64,000 nucleotides of DNA from Bog-532 sp963830385. Lineage in GTDB: Bacteria; Actinomycetota; Actinomycetes; Streptosporangiales; Streptosporangiaceae. The translations under genes and the position numbers were made by a program. Below are positions 15,961 through 24,336 of the stretch, piece by piece. The notes beneath the pieces are model-generated. The model did no database searches. It was given only the letters and a program-made list of their open reading frames with translations, and was not told where the DNA came from. Numbering within the stretch: the first letter of the stretch is position 1; every line of letters starts with the position of its first letter. The DNA lies in the NCBI GenBank assembly GCA_963830385.1, contig CAWHMD010000011.1, positions 81,423-145,422 on the forward strand. Reading direction: 5' to 3'.

Positions 15961-16770
15961 ATGACGACGCCGGCGACAGATCCCGCGCAGTGGACAACGG
16001 TTGACGAGGGCTGGGGCCGCCTGGCGGCGGACTTCGCCACCCTCAGCGAGCCCGGCAACTGCCGCGAGTACGTCTACGTGCACCACCGGCTCGGTGTCGA
16101 CGCCGGGGACCGGCTGCTCGACGTGGCCTGCGGGTCCGGGCTCGCGATCGAGCTGGCTCGCCTGCGCGGCGCCGACTGTTCGGGCATCGATGCCTCGGCC
16201 CGGCTGCTGGCGGTGGCCCGCGACCGCAACCCCGGCTCCGACCTCCGGGTCGGCGACATGAACGCCCTGCCCTGGGACCCGGCCTCGTTCGACGTCGTCA
16301 CCAGCTTCCGGGGGATCTGGGGCACCACCCCGGCCGCGGTGGCCGAGCTGCACCGGGTGCTGCGCCCCGGCGGGCGGGCCGGGCTGACCGTGTGGGGCCA
16401 CCTGAAGGTCTCGCCCGGCGTCTGGTCGCTGGCCCCGCTCCGGCTGGCCGCGACCGAGAAGGTCGACAACCAGGCGGCGATGGTGTCGCTCGGGCGCCCG
16501 GGTGTGGGTGAGCAATTCCTGGCGGCCAGCGGGTTCGCCGCCATCGAGCGCATCGACGTGCCGTTCGCCTGGGAGTTCGCGGACCCGGAGGTGTACGCGC
16601 GGGCGCTGGCCGCCAGCGGCCCGGCCTATGAGGCCATCCAGAACGTCGGCCCGGACGAGTTCCATCGCGCCGCCGTCGAGCTCGCCCGGGCCCAGGTGCG
16701 CGACGGCCTCCCGCTGCGGGCCCGGCTCAACGTGGTGGCCTTCCTGGCCCGCAAACCCGAAGGAGACTGA
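15961..16770 (+). CDS. SAM-dependent methyltransferase
   Basis: A 269-residue protein from ATG 15961, with GGAAGG about eight bases upstream; earlier in-frame codons lack support. Motif I is LLDVACGSGLAIELARLRGA near residue 52. The acidic end of beta-2 is GIDASARLL, motif II is LRVGDMNALPWDPASFDVV, and ELHRVLRPGGRAGLTVWG is motif III. This is class I Methyltransf_11 architecture. The next gene starts 5 bases after the stop, and AAGGAG for that gene lies within this reading frame, so the two are co-translated. The substrate is unknown. Confidence 0.9.
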   Translation: MTTPATDPAQWTTVDEGWGRLAADFATLSEPGNCREYVYVHHRLGVDAGDRLLDVACGSGLAIELARLRGADCSGIDASARLLAVARDRNPGSDLRVGDMNALPWDPASFDVVTSFRGIWGTTPAAVAELHRVLRPGGRAGLTVWGHLKVSPGVWSLAPLRLAATEKVDNQAAMVSLGRPGVGEQFLAASGFAAIERIDVPFAWEFADPEVYARALAASGPAYEAIQNVGPDEFHRAAVELARAQVRDGLPLRARLNVVAFLARKPEGD

Positions 16771-16775
16771 GGTAC

Positions 16776-17363
16776 GTGACAGGCAGCTTCCTGGGGGAAC
16801 CGCCGGTGACGCCGCCGGTCCAGGCCCTCTTCGACGACGACCTCAAGGACGATGGCTACGTCTGGAACGTGACCCGCTTGTGGGCGCATCAGCCCGAGAC
16901 CGTGACCAGCCTCTTCACCCTGATGTCGCAGGCGTACAGGCCCAGCGGCCTGAGCTTCCGCCAGCGCGGGATCCTGGTGGTCGCGACCGCCTCGGCCCTC
17001 GGCGACTCGTACTGCTCGCTGGCGTGGGGCGGCAAGCTGGGTCACGCGTCGGACCCGGCGCTGGCAGCGGGTGTCCTGGCGGGCGACGATGCCGGGCTGA
17101 CCGATCAGGAGCGGGCCATGGCCGCCTGGGCCAGGAAAATTGTCAAGAATCCGAACGGCACCACCGAGGCCGACATCCAGGCGCTCCGTGATCACGGCCT
17201 CGACGATGGGCAGATCTTCGCGATCACCGCCTTCGTGGCGCTGCGGCTGGCCTTCTCCACGATCAACGACGCCCTCGGCGCCCAGCCCGACGGGGCCCTC
17301 GCCCGGGCGCTGCCCGCCGAGGTGCGCCAGGCCGTCACCTACGGCCGGCCGGTCGCCACCTGA
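16776..17363 (+). CDS. Carboxymuconolactone decarboxylase/AhpD-like protein
   Basis: A 195-residue all-helical protein from GTG 16776. The core LSFRQRGILVVATASALGDS followed by YCSLAWG resembles the CMD/AhpD peroxidase-related fold. Classical AhpD enzymes use a CxxC-x3-H centre; here only one Cys is present in SYCSLAWG, so a dithiol peroxidase cycle is doubtful. The C-terminal half (ITAFVALRLAFSTINDALG) matches the peroxidase-related subfamily. It forms an operon with the methyltransferase. The role is unknown. Confidence 0.8.
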   Translation: MTGSFLGEPPVTPPVQALFDDDLKDDGYVWNVTRLWAHQPETVTSLFTLMSQAYRPSGLSFRQRGILVVATASALGDSYCSLAWGGKLGHASDPALAAGVLAGDDAGLTDQERAMAAWARKIVKNPNGTTEADIQALRDHGLDDGQIFAITAFVALRLAFSTINDALGAQPDGALARALPAEVRQAVTYGRPVAT

Positions 17364-17373
17364 CTCGCACCGT

Positions 17374-17413
17374 GGCGCTCTAGCCAGCATTGACGCTCTA
17401 GCTGGTACTGACC
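17374..17413. repeat. Imperfect 20-bp tandem duplication at the larA 3' end
   Basis: GCGCTCTAGCCAGCATTGA is followed directly by ACGCTCTAGCTGGTACTGA. The second copy contains the larA stop codon (TAG on the minus strand). It looks like a short duplication of the gene end, as also seen after the aldo/keto reductase gene. Confidence 0.55.
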
Positions 17414-18699
17414 GATTCGGTCACGAACGGGATCGTCTGCGGGCCTTCCGGCAGCACGCACACCCGCGCCCCAGGGCCGGCCGCGGCCAGCTCCGCCGTC
17501 ACCGCCGCGGCGATGTCCGGCACGGCCAGCAGGTGGGCGCTGCGCAGGTCGGCGTCGGTCAGGCCGGAGGTGTGGACGCCCACCCGGGCCTGCGCCAGCA
17601 CCCGCGCCAGCACCTGGACCTGCCACTGGTCCGGCACGGTCCGCGGCCGGGCCGCGATCGCGGCCAGCAGCCGTTCCGGCGACGGCTCGGCCGCCAGCTC
17701 CGCCCGGAACGAGCCGTGGTCGGGCCACCCGTCCGCGCACTGCGCGGCGCAGATGATCAGGCCGCCCGGCTCGACCACGGTGGTCGCCGCCGACATGCCC
17801 TTGACCGCCTGGTAGAGGTTCTGGTCGAGCGGGAACCCCGAGTTGGTCGTCACCACGACCTCGAACCGCCCGTCCACCGGGCGCATGGCGACCTGGCGGA
17901 CGAAGTCCCGGGCGGCCGCGTGCATGGCCAGCACCTCGCCGCCGAACGCGGCCACGATCTCCTGCTCGCGGTTGAGCACCACGTCGAAGGCGAAGTCGAC
18001 CCCGGTGGCGGCGGCGATCGCGCGCACGTCGTCGTGGACCGGATTGCCCTCGCACACCGCCCAGGTGGCCTGGTCGCTGCCGATCCGCCGGGCGTCGTGC
18101 AGGGTGAGCGTGGTCTCCAGCCCGGCCAGCCCGGGGGCGACCAGCTTGGGGCCGCCGCTGAAGCCCGCGAAGAAATGCGGCTCCACGAAGCCGGTGGTGA
18201 TCTTCACGTCGGCGTCCACCCAGTGCCGGTTCAGCCAGACCGGCACCCCGTCGCCGTGCACGCCGCACCAGCTGAGCATGGCCTCGTTGCGGGCGTCGTG
18301 GTTGATCACCCGCAGCCGGGCCGCCAGCTCGGGCCCGAGCATCTCGGCCAGCTCGGCCGGGGTGTTGCCGCGGTGGGTGCCGGTGGCGATGAGCACGGTC
18401 AGGTCGTCCGCGCCGGCGATCCCGGCCAGCTCGTCCAGCAGCGCCCGGAGCATGGCCTCGCGCGGCTGCGGCCGGGTCAGGTCGCAGACCGACACCGCCA
18501 CCCGCTGCCCCGGCCGGACCACCGCCCGCAGCGGCGCCCCGGCCACCGGCTCGCGCAGCGCCGCCCGCAGCGTGGCCGCCGGGTCCGGGGCGGCGCGCTG
18601 GTGAGCGGGGGTGACCACCGTGGTCCGGCCGGCGGGCAGCGAGACCCGCAGCCCCTCGCGCCCGTAGGCCAGGTCGACGTCGATCAGGTCGTCACGCAT
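17398..18699 (-). CDS. larA: Nickel-dependent lactate racemase-family protein
   Basis: A 433-residue protein from ATG 18699, overlapping the larC stop by 8 bases. LarA racemises lactate or related 2-hydroxy acids using the covalently bound nickel-pincer nucleotide. The expected blocks are present: SVCDLTRPQP, ATGTHRGNTPAE with a catalytic His, then VDADVKITTGFVEPHFFAGF followed by SGGPK. In that last block the Lys that forms the cofactor adduct and the nickel-binding His lie. It is the last gene of larEBCA. Many LarA homologues act on substrates other than lactate, so specificity is open. Confidence 0.92.
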   Translation of the reverse strand: MRDDLIDVDLAYGREGLRVSLPAGRTTVVTPAHQRAAPDPAATLRAALREPVAGAPLRAVVRPGQRVAVSVCDLTRPQPREAMLRALLDELAGIAGADDLTVLIATGTHRGNTPAELAEMLGPELAARLRVINHDARNEAMLSWCGVHGDGVPVWLNRHWVDADVKITTGFVEPHFFAGFSGGPKLVAPGLAGLETTLTLHDARRIGSDQATWAVCEGNPVHDDVRAIAAATGVDFAFDVVLNREQEIVAAFGGEVLAMHAAARDFVRQVAMRPVDGRFEVVVTTNSGFPLDQNLYQAVKGMSAATTVVEPGGLIICAAQCADGWPDHGSFRAELAAEPSPERLLAAIAARPRTVPDQWQVQVLARVLAQARVGVHTSGLTDADLRSAHLLAVPDIAAAVTAELAAAGPGARVCVLPEGPQTIPFVTESVSTS

Positions 18700-19972
18700 C
18701 TGGCTCCGTTCCGGCCTGGGCCCGGTACTGGGCGACGGCGGCCTCACAGACGGTCCGGACCGGCCAGCCCAGGACCCGGGCGGCCGCTTCCGCCTCGGCC
18801 AGCTCGGCCGTGACCGTCCCGGCGCCCGGACCGGCGCCGGTGGTGGCGGCCACCTTGACCGTGACGACCTGGCGGCTGGCCGGCGGCCCGATCTTCACCG
18901 CCACCGACGTCCGGGCGGCGGTCATCCTGGTCATCCGCGACCAGCGGACGCCGAGCGTCCCGGTGTGGGCGAACATCGCGGCCGCCACCGCGGGCCGGAC
19001 CGGCTCGCCGCACAGCGCGGTGAGGACCTGCCCGGGGCGGCCGTGGCGGCCGGTGATCGGGGTGCACCAGCAGTCCCAGGCGCCGGCCGCCCGGACCGCC
19101 TGCAGGACCGAGGGCCACAGCCGCGGGTCGAGGTCGTCGACCGTGGTCTCGACCACGGTCACCTCCTCCTCGCGCCGGTCCTGGGCCGCCCCGGCCTGCG
19201 CGTCCGCGCCTGCGGCGACCCCGACGACCACCCGGGTGATGTTGGGCCGGTCCGGGGTGTCCCGGCCCCCGCCACCGGTGCCGACCGCGCGCACGGTCAT
19301 GGCCGGGAAACCGCCCGGCCTGGCCGCCGCCGCCAGCAGGGCCGCCCCGGTCGGGGTGGTGCGCTCGCCCGCTGGGCTGCCGCCGGCCGGGGCGCCCCCG
19401 TCCAGGGTCAGCCCGGCCGCCGCGGCCAGCTGGACCACGGCCGGCGCCGGCACCGGCAGGCGCCCGTGCGCGCTGGTGACGAAGCCGCTCCCGGCCGCCA
19501 GCGCCGAACAGCTCACCACCGCGCCCGGTCCCAGCAGGCCGAGATCCTCCAGCGCGGCCGCCGACCCGACCACGTCGGCCAGCGAGTCGTAGGCCCCCAC
19601 CTCGTGGAAGTGCACTTTTTCGGGCGGCTCGCCGTGCACCGCCCCCTCCGCGTCGGCCAGCAGCCGGAACACCCGGCCCGCCAGTTCCCGCCCGGCCGGG
19701 CCCAGGTCGCTGGCGCCGACGAGCTCCAGCACATCGGCCAGGTGCCGTTCGCGGTCGGTCACGGCGGGCGTGGTGATCACCGCCCGCAGGCAGGCGAGGC
19801 CGCCCCGGCGGGCGGCCTCGGTCCGCAGCCCGAGCCCCGGCACGCCCAAAGAGGCGATCGCCGCCCGCACCCGTCCGGTGTCCGCGCCGGCGTCGAGCAG
19901 CGCGGCCAGCAGCATGTCGCCCGCCACCCCGGCGGTCGCGTCGATGTAGGCCGCTCCGGGCTGGCCCGTCAC
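18692..19972 (-). CDS. larC: Nickel insertion protein of the pincer cofactor pathway
   Basis: A 426-residue protein starting at GTG 19972, which overlaps the larB stop (GTGA). The N-terminus YIDATAGVAGDMLLAALLDA is the LarC family signature. Further on are PPEKVHFHEVGAYDSLADVV and TTVDDLDPRLW. LarC is a CTP-dependent cyclometallase that puts nickel into the pincer nucleotide. In some lactobacilli larC is read through a programmed frameshift (larC1/larC2); here it is a single uninterrupted frame. In-frame codons upstream of 19972 lie inside larB and are not the start. Confidence 0.93.
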   Translation of the reverse strand: MTGQPGAAYIDATAGVAGDMLLAALLDAGADTGRVRAAIASLGVPGLGLRTEAARRGGLACLRAVITTPAVTDRERHLADVLELVGASDLGPAGRELAGRVFRLLADAEGAVHGEPPEKVHFHEVGAYDSLADVVGSAAALEDLGLLGPGAVVSCSALAAGSGFVTSAHGRLPVPAPAVVQLAAAAGLTLDGGAPAGGSPAGERTTPTGAALLAAAARPGGFPAMTVRAVGTGGGGRDTPDRPNITRVVVGVAAGADAQAGAAQDRREEEVTVVETTVDDLDPRLWPSVLQAVRAAGAWDCWCTPITGRHGRPGQVLTALCGEPVRPAVAAAMFAHTGTLGVRWSRMTRMTAARTSVAVKIGPPASRQVVTVKVAATTGAGPGAGTVTAELAEAEAAARVLGWPVRTVCEAAVAQYRAQAGTEPDA

Positions 19973-20667
19973 CGGTGCACCGCGTGGATGATCTTGGCGG
20001 CGTGCACCGCCGCCCCGAACCCGTTGTCGATGTTGACCACCGCCAGGCCCGGGCTGCAGGAGGCGAGCATGCTGGCCGCCGCGGCCAGGCCGCCGGCCGC
20101 CACCCCGTAGCCGACGCTGGTCGGCAGGCCGATGACCGGCGCGCTGACCAGCCCGGCGACCACGCTCGGGAGGGCGCCGTCCATGCCCGCCACGACCACC
20201 ACGCACTCGGCCGCGCGCAGGTCCTCCAGCCGGGCCAGCAGCCGCCCGAGCCCGGCCACGCCCACGTCGGCCAGCAGGTCCGCGCGGACCCCGAGCACGG
20301 CCAGCGTCGCCGCGCATTCGCGGGCCACCGGCAGGTCGGTGGTGCCGGCCGTCACCACCAGCACCCGGCCGCGCGCGGGCGGCAGCGCCCCCACGGTGAG
20401 CGTCCCGGCCGCGTGATCGGCCTGCACGGCCTCGCCGGGGAAGCGGGTCACCGCCTCGTCCAGCACGGCGGCCGGGCAGCGGGTGGCCAGGGCCGGTGCC
20501 TCCGGGTCGCGGGCGCGCAGCTCGGCCAGCAGCGCGAAGATCTGCGCGGGGGTCTTGCCCTGGCCGAACACCACCTCGGGGACGCCGGTCCGCCGCCGCC
20601 GGTCCACGTCCAGCAGCGCGAACTCGCCCAGCGGGACGCCGGCCGCCCCCGTCGTCTCATCGGCCAT
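19969..20667 (-). CDS. larB: Pyridinium-3,5-biscarboxylic acid mononucleotide synthase
   Basis: A 232-residue protein from ATG 20667. LarB carboxylates and hydrolyses nicotinic acid adenine dinucleotide, the first step of nickel-pincer cofactor synthesis. The C-terminal half is PurE-like: VLVVTAGTTDLPVARECAAT, then VVVVAGMDGALPSVVAGLV, then GLPTSVGYGVAAGGLAA and VVNIDNGFGAA. The N-terminal FGQGKTPAQIFALLAEL block is typical. It overlaps larE by 11 bases and larC by 4, indicating tight translational coupling. Confidence 0.93.
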   Translation of the reverse strand: MADETTGAAGVPLGEFALLDVDRRRRTGVPEVVFGQGKTPAQIFALLAELRARDPEAPALATRCPAAVLDEAVTRFPGEAVQADHAAGTLTVGALPPARGRVLVVTAGTTDLPVARECAATLAVLGVRADLLADVGVAGLGRLLARLEDLRAAECVVVVAGMDGALPSVVAGLVSAPVIGLPTSVGYGVAAGGLAAAASMLASCSPGLAVVNIDNGFGAAVHAAKIIHAVHR

Positions 20668-21493
20668 GGCTCACCGGAGTGATCTCGAGGTTCAGTGAAC
20701 CGGACCGCAGCGGCCGCTCGTCGATCTCCGCCCGCGTGTATCCGGCCGCCCGCACGCAGGCCAGCACGGCCGCGTGCTCGTCCGGGTCGGCGGCTCGCGG
20801 CAGGTCGGCCGCACCCAGCTGCACCCGGCCCAGATCACCGAAGTGCCGCACCCGCAGCTCGGTGTAACCGCGCTGTTTCAGGCTCGATTCGGCCCGGTCC
20901 ACCCGGGCCAGCACGTCCGCGCTGACCGCGGTGCCGTAAGGCAGCCGTGAGGCCAGGCAGGGCGAGGCCGGCTTGTCGGCGCTGGGCACGCCCAGGTGGC
21001 GGGCCAGGGCCCGGACCTGGTCCTTGCCCACCGACGCCTCCAGCAGGGGATGCCGGACCCCGTGCTCGGCCGCGGCCCGCAGGCCCGGCCGCCAGTCACC
21101 GGTGTCGTCGGCGTTGGCCCCGGACAGCACGGCGGCGAACCCCCGGCGCTGGGCCAGCCCGGCCAGCTGGTCGTACAGTTCGGTTTTGCAGTAGTAGCAG
21201 CGGAACCGGTCGTTGCGCCGGTAGTCGTCGTTGTCCAGCTCGGCCGTGCTGATGACCTCGTGCCGGATGCCCACGGCCCGGGCCACCGACCGGGCCCCGT
21301 CCAGCTCACCGGCCGCCAGGGCCGGTGACACCGCGGTGACGGCCAGGGCCCGGTCGCCCAGCGCCCGGGCGGCCAGCGCGGCGACCAGGGAGGAGTCCAC
21401 CCCGCCCGAGAACGCGACCAGGACGCTGTCCAGTGCTGCAGCAAGGCCCGCGGTCAGCTGTTCAGTCAGGGCATGCAGCTCGTCGTCAGGCAC
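20657..21493 (-). CDS. larE: ATP-dependent sulfur transferase of the pincer cofactor pathway
   Basis: A 278-residue protein from GTG/ATG 21493. LarE adenylates the carboxylates made by LarB and inserts sulfur. The PP-loop VAFSGGVDSSLVAALAA lies near residues 26-42, followed by DRFRCYYCKTELYDQL (a CxxC pair) and SADKPASPCLASRLPYGT. The Cys near residue 178 is at the place of the sulfur-donating Cys of the lactobacillar enzyme. Whether this member sacrifices that Cys or uses an iron-sulfur cluster cannot be decided by eye. It is the first gene of larEBCA. Confidence 0.93.
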   Translation of the reverse strand: MPDDELHALTEQLTAGLAAALDSVLVAFSGGVDSSLVAALAARALGDRALAVTAVSPALAAGELDGARSVARAVGIRHEVISTAELDNDDYRRNDRFRCYYCKTELYDQLAGLAQRRGFAAVLSGANADDTGDWRPGLRAAAEHGVRHPLLEASVGKDQVRALARHLGVPSADKPASPCLASRLPYGTAVSADVLARVDRAESSLKQRGYTELRVRHFGDLGRVQLGAADLPRAADPDEHAAVLACVRAAGYTRAEIDERPLRSGSLNLEITPVSHGR

Positions 21494-21552
21494 ACCCCTG
21501 ATAATAGGATTCGGACTAAAAGCATCAGCCTTGACTACCCGGGAGGCCCCTC

Positions 21553-22419
21553 ATGTCCATTGAACTGGCGGAGTTCGGCCGCACTGGCCACCAGAGCACC
21601 CGGGTGGTCTTCGGCGGGGCGTCGCTCGCGCAGGTGGACCAGCGGACCGCCGATCAGACGCTGGACGTGCTGCTCGCCCACGGGGTGAACCACCTGGACG
21701 TCGCCTCGGAGTACGGCGAGGCGGAGGTGCGCATCCGGCCGTGGCTGCAGCGCGAGCCGGGCCGGTTCTTCCTCGCCACCAAGGGTGACGAGCGCACCGC
21801 GGCCGGCGCCCGCGAGGAATTGCACCGGTCCCTGGACCGGATGGGCGTCGACCACGTCGACCTCTGGCAGCTGCACGCGCTGGCCGACCCGATCGAGTGG
21901 GACGTGGCGCTGAGCCCCGGGGGAGCGCTGGAGGCCGCCCTCGAGGCCCGGGATCAGGGGCTCATCCGCTACATCGGGGTGACCGGCCACGGCAGCCAGA
22001 TCGCCGCCACCCACCGGCGCAGCCTGGAGCGGTTCGACTTCGACTCGGTGCTGCTCCCGTACAACTTCGTCACCATGGGCAACGGCTACTACGCCGAGAA
22101 CTTCAACGCGCTCTACGACACCTGCCAGCAGCGCCGGGTCGCGGTCCAGACGATCAAGTCGATCGCCCTGCGTCCCTGGGCAGGACGCGAGCACACCACG
22201 GCCACCTGGTACGAGCCGCTCCAGGCGCAGGACGACATCGACCTCGCCGTCTGGTGGTCGCTGAGCCGCCCCGGCACGTTCCTGTGCAGCGTCGGCGACG
22301 TCGACCTGCTCCCCAAGGTCCTCGACGCCGCCAGCCGCTTCGGCCAGGCCGAAGCCCCGGACGAGGCGACCATGAGCGCCCTCTACCAGCGGACCGCGGC
22401 CGACCCCCTGTTCGTCTAG
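21553..22419 (+). CDS. Aldo/keto reductase
   Basis: A 288-residue protein from ATG 21553. The catalytic tetrad is visible in order: Asp and Tyr in NHLDVASEYGEAE, Lys in FLATKGDE and His in DLWQLHALAD. The middle contains IRYIGVTGHG, typical of the aldo/keto reductase barrel. The C-terminal NADPH-clamp part is shorter than in classical members. It is divergent from larE across a 59-bp gap, so the two promoters must overlap. A link to the lactate racemase pathway is possible but not shown. Confidence 0.88.
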   Translation: MSIELAEFGRTGHQSTRVVFGGASLAQVDQRTADQTLDVLLAHGVNHLDVASEYGEAEVRIRPWLQREPGRFFLATKGDERTAAGAREELHRSLDRMGVDHVDLWQLHALADPIEWDVALSPGGALEAALEARDQGLIRYIGVTGHGSQIAATHRRSLERFDFDSVLLPYNFVTMGNGYYAENFNALYDTCQQRRVAVQTIKSIALRPWAGREHTTATWYEPLQAQDDIDLAVWWSLSRPGTFLCSVGDVDLLPKVLDAASRFGQAEAPDEATMSALYQRTAADPLFV

Positions 22420-22450
22420 CGGCCCGCCGCCCTGTTCGTCTAGCGGCCCG
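22407..22450 (+). repeat. Exact 20-bp duplication spanning a stop codon
   Basis: CCTGTTCGTCTAGCGGCCCG occurs at 22407-22426, where it contains the stop of the aldo/keto reductase, and again at 22431-22450 after a CCGC spacer. Confidence 0.9.
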
Positions 22451-22473
22451 TCCGGCCCTGGTGCCATATTACG

Positions 22474-22501
22474 TTGACTGATATATTGGCCGCCGTATTA
22501 G
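22474..22501 (+). promoter_or_regulatory. padR-like: Candidate promoter of the padR operon
   Basis: TTGACT (22474-22479) and TATTAG (22496-22501) are separated by 16 bases. A start about seven bases on would fall at or just before the padR ATG at 22510, giving a leaderless or near-leaderless message. An alternative -10 is TATATT at 22482. AT-rich half-sites around here suit a PadR operator. Confidence 0.4.
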
Positions 22502-22509
22502 GAGGGCGG

Positions 22510-22854
22510 ATGGCCGTAGGCAAGCGGGACGGCGAGGCCGGGCCGGACGTGCTGCGGCGGGCCGGTGAGGCGTCGGTGCTGATCCTGGTCAGCCTGGCCG
22601 ACGGGCCCAAGCACGGCTACGCGCTGATCCAGGACATCAAGGAGCTGGCCGGGGTCGAGCTCGGGCCCGGCACCCTCTACGGCGCGCTGGACCGGCTCGA
22701 GAGGCTCGGCCTGATCGAGTCGCTGCCGGCCGACGACCGGCGCCATCCGTACCGCATCACCGCCACGGGAGCGACGGCCTTGCGCGCGCACCTCGACTCC
22801 CTCGAGCGGGTCAGCGCCGCCGGGCGGCTGCGGCTGCAGCTGGGCGGCATCTGA
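22510..22854 (+). CDS. PadR-family transcriptional regulator
   Basis: A 114-residue protein. ATG 22510 with AGGAGGG before it is better supported than an ATG 12 codons earlier that overlaps the -35 box. The winged helix is SVLILVSLADGPKHGYALIQ, then LGPGTLYGALDRLERLGLIE, then DRRHPYRITATGATAL, a classic PadR layout. Its stop overlaps the next ATG (TGATG), a common arrangement where PadR controls a downstream membrane protein. Confidence 0.9.
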   Translation: MAVGKRDGEAGPDVLRRAGEASVLILVSLADGPKHGYALIQDIKELAGVELGPGTLYGALDRLERLGLIESLPADDRRHPYRITATGATALRAHLDSLERVSAAGRLRLQLGGI

Positions 22855-23267
22855 TGGCCGGCCCCCGGGCGGCCCGGCTGGTCCACACCGCGCTGCGGTG
22901 TTACCCGGCCCGCTGGCGGCGGCGGCACGGCGACGAGGCGGCCGAGCTGGCCGCGCTGCTCATCCGGGACGGGACCCCGGCCGCCTTGATCGCCTGGAGC
23001 TATCTGGCCGGCGCCGGGCGCGAGTGGCTGACGCCGCGCCCCGGCCGCCGGCTGAGCGCGGTCGCCTGCGCGGTGCTGGTCGCGGCCGGTGCGCTGGGCG
23101 TCTCGACCGGGCTGCTGGCCTCGGCCGGCCCGGCCCGGGCGGCCAGCACCAGCCGGGTCAGCGCCCACTGCGGGCCGGGCCGGCCGGAGACCGCACCCGG
23201 CCTGACCCCCGCTGTGGGCCGGCCGCCGCTCATCATCCCGGCCGTCCGCCATGGCCGCTCCTGCTGA
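22854..23267 (+). CDS. Small membrane protein downstream of padR
   Basis: A 137-residue protein starting at the ATG that overlaps the padR stop. The N-terminal part RLVHTALRCYPARWRRRHGD is the motif seen in many actinobacterial proteins paired with PadR regulators. One hydrophobic segment (SAVACAVLVAAGALGVSTGL) lies at about 68-90. The C-terminal 50 residues are Pro/Gly-rich and overlap the signal peptidase start by 17 bases. The function is unknown. Confidence 0.7.
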   Translation: MAGPRAARLVHTALRCYPARWRRRHGDEAAELAALLIRDGTPAALIAWSYLAGAGREWLTPRPGRRLSAVACAVLVAAGALGVSTGLLASAGPARAASTSRVSAHCGPGRPETAPGLTPAVGRPPLIIPAVRHGRSC

Positions 23268-23880
23268 CGGTGGCCCGGCCTCGGCCGGGCCGGCTGACGG
23301 AGGCTCGGCCCCGGCCGGGCCGGGGCGCCGCCGGCGGTGGCGGGGGCTGGCGGAGGTGGTCATCACGATCATCGCCGCCCTGGTCCTGGCCCTCGTGGTG
23401 CGGACGTTCGTGTTCCAGACCTTCTGGATCCCCTCCGCCTCGATGGTGCCGACCCTGGCCGTGAAAGACCGCATCGTGGTGCAGAAGGCGTTCTTCAGCT
23501 GGCATGACCTCCACGCCGGCGACATCGTGGTGTTCAGCCATCCGCCGCTCGATGACTGCCCCGGGCCGCAGGAGGGTGACCTGGTCAAGCGGGTGATCGC
23601 GCTGCCCGGGCAGACGATCTACTCGTCAGGCAGCCGTGTCTACGTGGACGGCCGGCCGCTGGCCGAGCCCTACCTGCCGTCCGACGACCCGCTCGGGCCG
23701 CCGATCGCGAGCCGCGCGCACCCCTACCGGGTGCCGGCCGGCGAGCTCTACCTGCTGGGCGACAACCGGGCGATCTCCTGCGACAGCCGCTACTGGGGGC
23801 CGATCAGGGGTTCAACCGTCATCGGCAAGGTGATGCTGGTCTGGTGGCGGGGCGGGCACCCGGACCTCCGCGGGGTCTGA
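23251..23880 (+). CDS. lepB: Signal peptidase I
   Basis: A 209-residue protein. One membrane segment at about 33-52 (LAEVVITIIAALVLALVV) is followed by the catalytic Ser block FWIPSASMVPTL (Ser64) and the catalytic Lys block GDLVKRVIALPG (Lys113). The C-terminal LLGDNRAISCDSRYWGPI is box E. All residues of the Ser-Lys dyad are present. The enzyme removes signal peptides at the outer face of the membrane. It is an extra copy placed in a PadR operon rather than in the usual ribosomal-protein/ribonuclease HII neighbourhood, so it may serve particular exported proteins or be stress-regulated. Confidence 0.93.
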   Translation: MAAPADGGPASAGPADGGSAPAGPGRRRRWRGLAEVVITIIAALVLALVVRTFVFQTFWIPSASMVPTLAVKDRIVVQKAFFSWHDLHAGDIVVFSHPPLDDCPGPQEGDLVKRVIALPGQTIYSSGSRVYVDGRPLAEPYLPSDDPLGPPIASRAHPYRVPAGELYLLGDNRAISCDSRYWGPIRGSTVIGKVMLVWWRGGHPDLRGV

Positions 23881-24336
23881 CCGGCCGGGCCGTAAAGGGC
23901 GGGAACGCCGCTGCGCTTCCGCGAGACGCGCGTCCCCCACGCGATGCCAGTCCCAGAGCGGTTCCGGGCCGTTCTGGACCACAAGGCTGAGCGTGTCGAT
24001 GGTGACCTCGCAGGGCGGCATCGTTTTGCCAAGCGCGGCGATGACAGGCGCGGCGGGCTGCTCGCTTGTGCTGTAGCAGAGCGTCAGATGCGGTATCCAC
24101 GCTGAGGCATCGCCCGAGCCGCCGGTGACCTCGCGGGTAGCGGCTTGCGCCGCGTCGAACTCGCCCTGGCCACCATCTCCCGCCGGGCGTCCTGGCCGAT
24201 GTCAGCCGCCGGGCCGGCCAGGAAAACGGTCATGTGCAGCCATCGCATCGGTGTCCAGTGCAGGCCGCCGAACCCGGCCAGTCGCTGCCGCGCGTCCGCC
24301 GCCACGTAGCGACAGCGTCGAGAGAATTCATCATCA
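23812..24336 (-). pseudogene. 2'-5' RNA ligase-like phosphoesterase, frameshifted
   Basis: Pieces in different frames make one recognisable 2H phosphoesterase. GLHWTPMRWLHMTVFLAGP holds the first HxT motif, and further on WIPHLTLCYSTSEQPAAP holds the second. They are followed by TIDTLSLVVQNGPEPLWDW as the C-terminal strand. The frame changes near 24169, where GGCCAGG in place of GGCCCAGG would explain it by one lost C, and again near 24307. The N-terminal strand of the family is not clear. The gene end overlaps lepB by 69 bases in opposite orientation. Confidence 0.65.

Noticed and set aside
19973..20317. Longer N-terminus for larC
   Set aside because: The extension is the shadow of larB, Arg/Gly-rich and without similarity; the GTGA overlap at 19972 fits the family start.
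22474..22509. Earlier ATG for the PadR gene
   Set aside because: It overlaps the likely -35 box, and the AGGAGGG site sits directly before ATG 22510.
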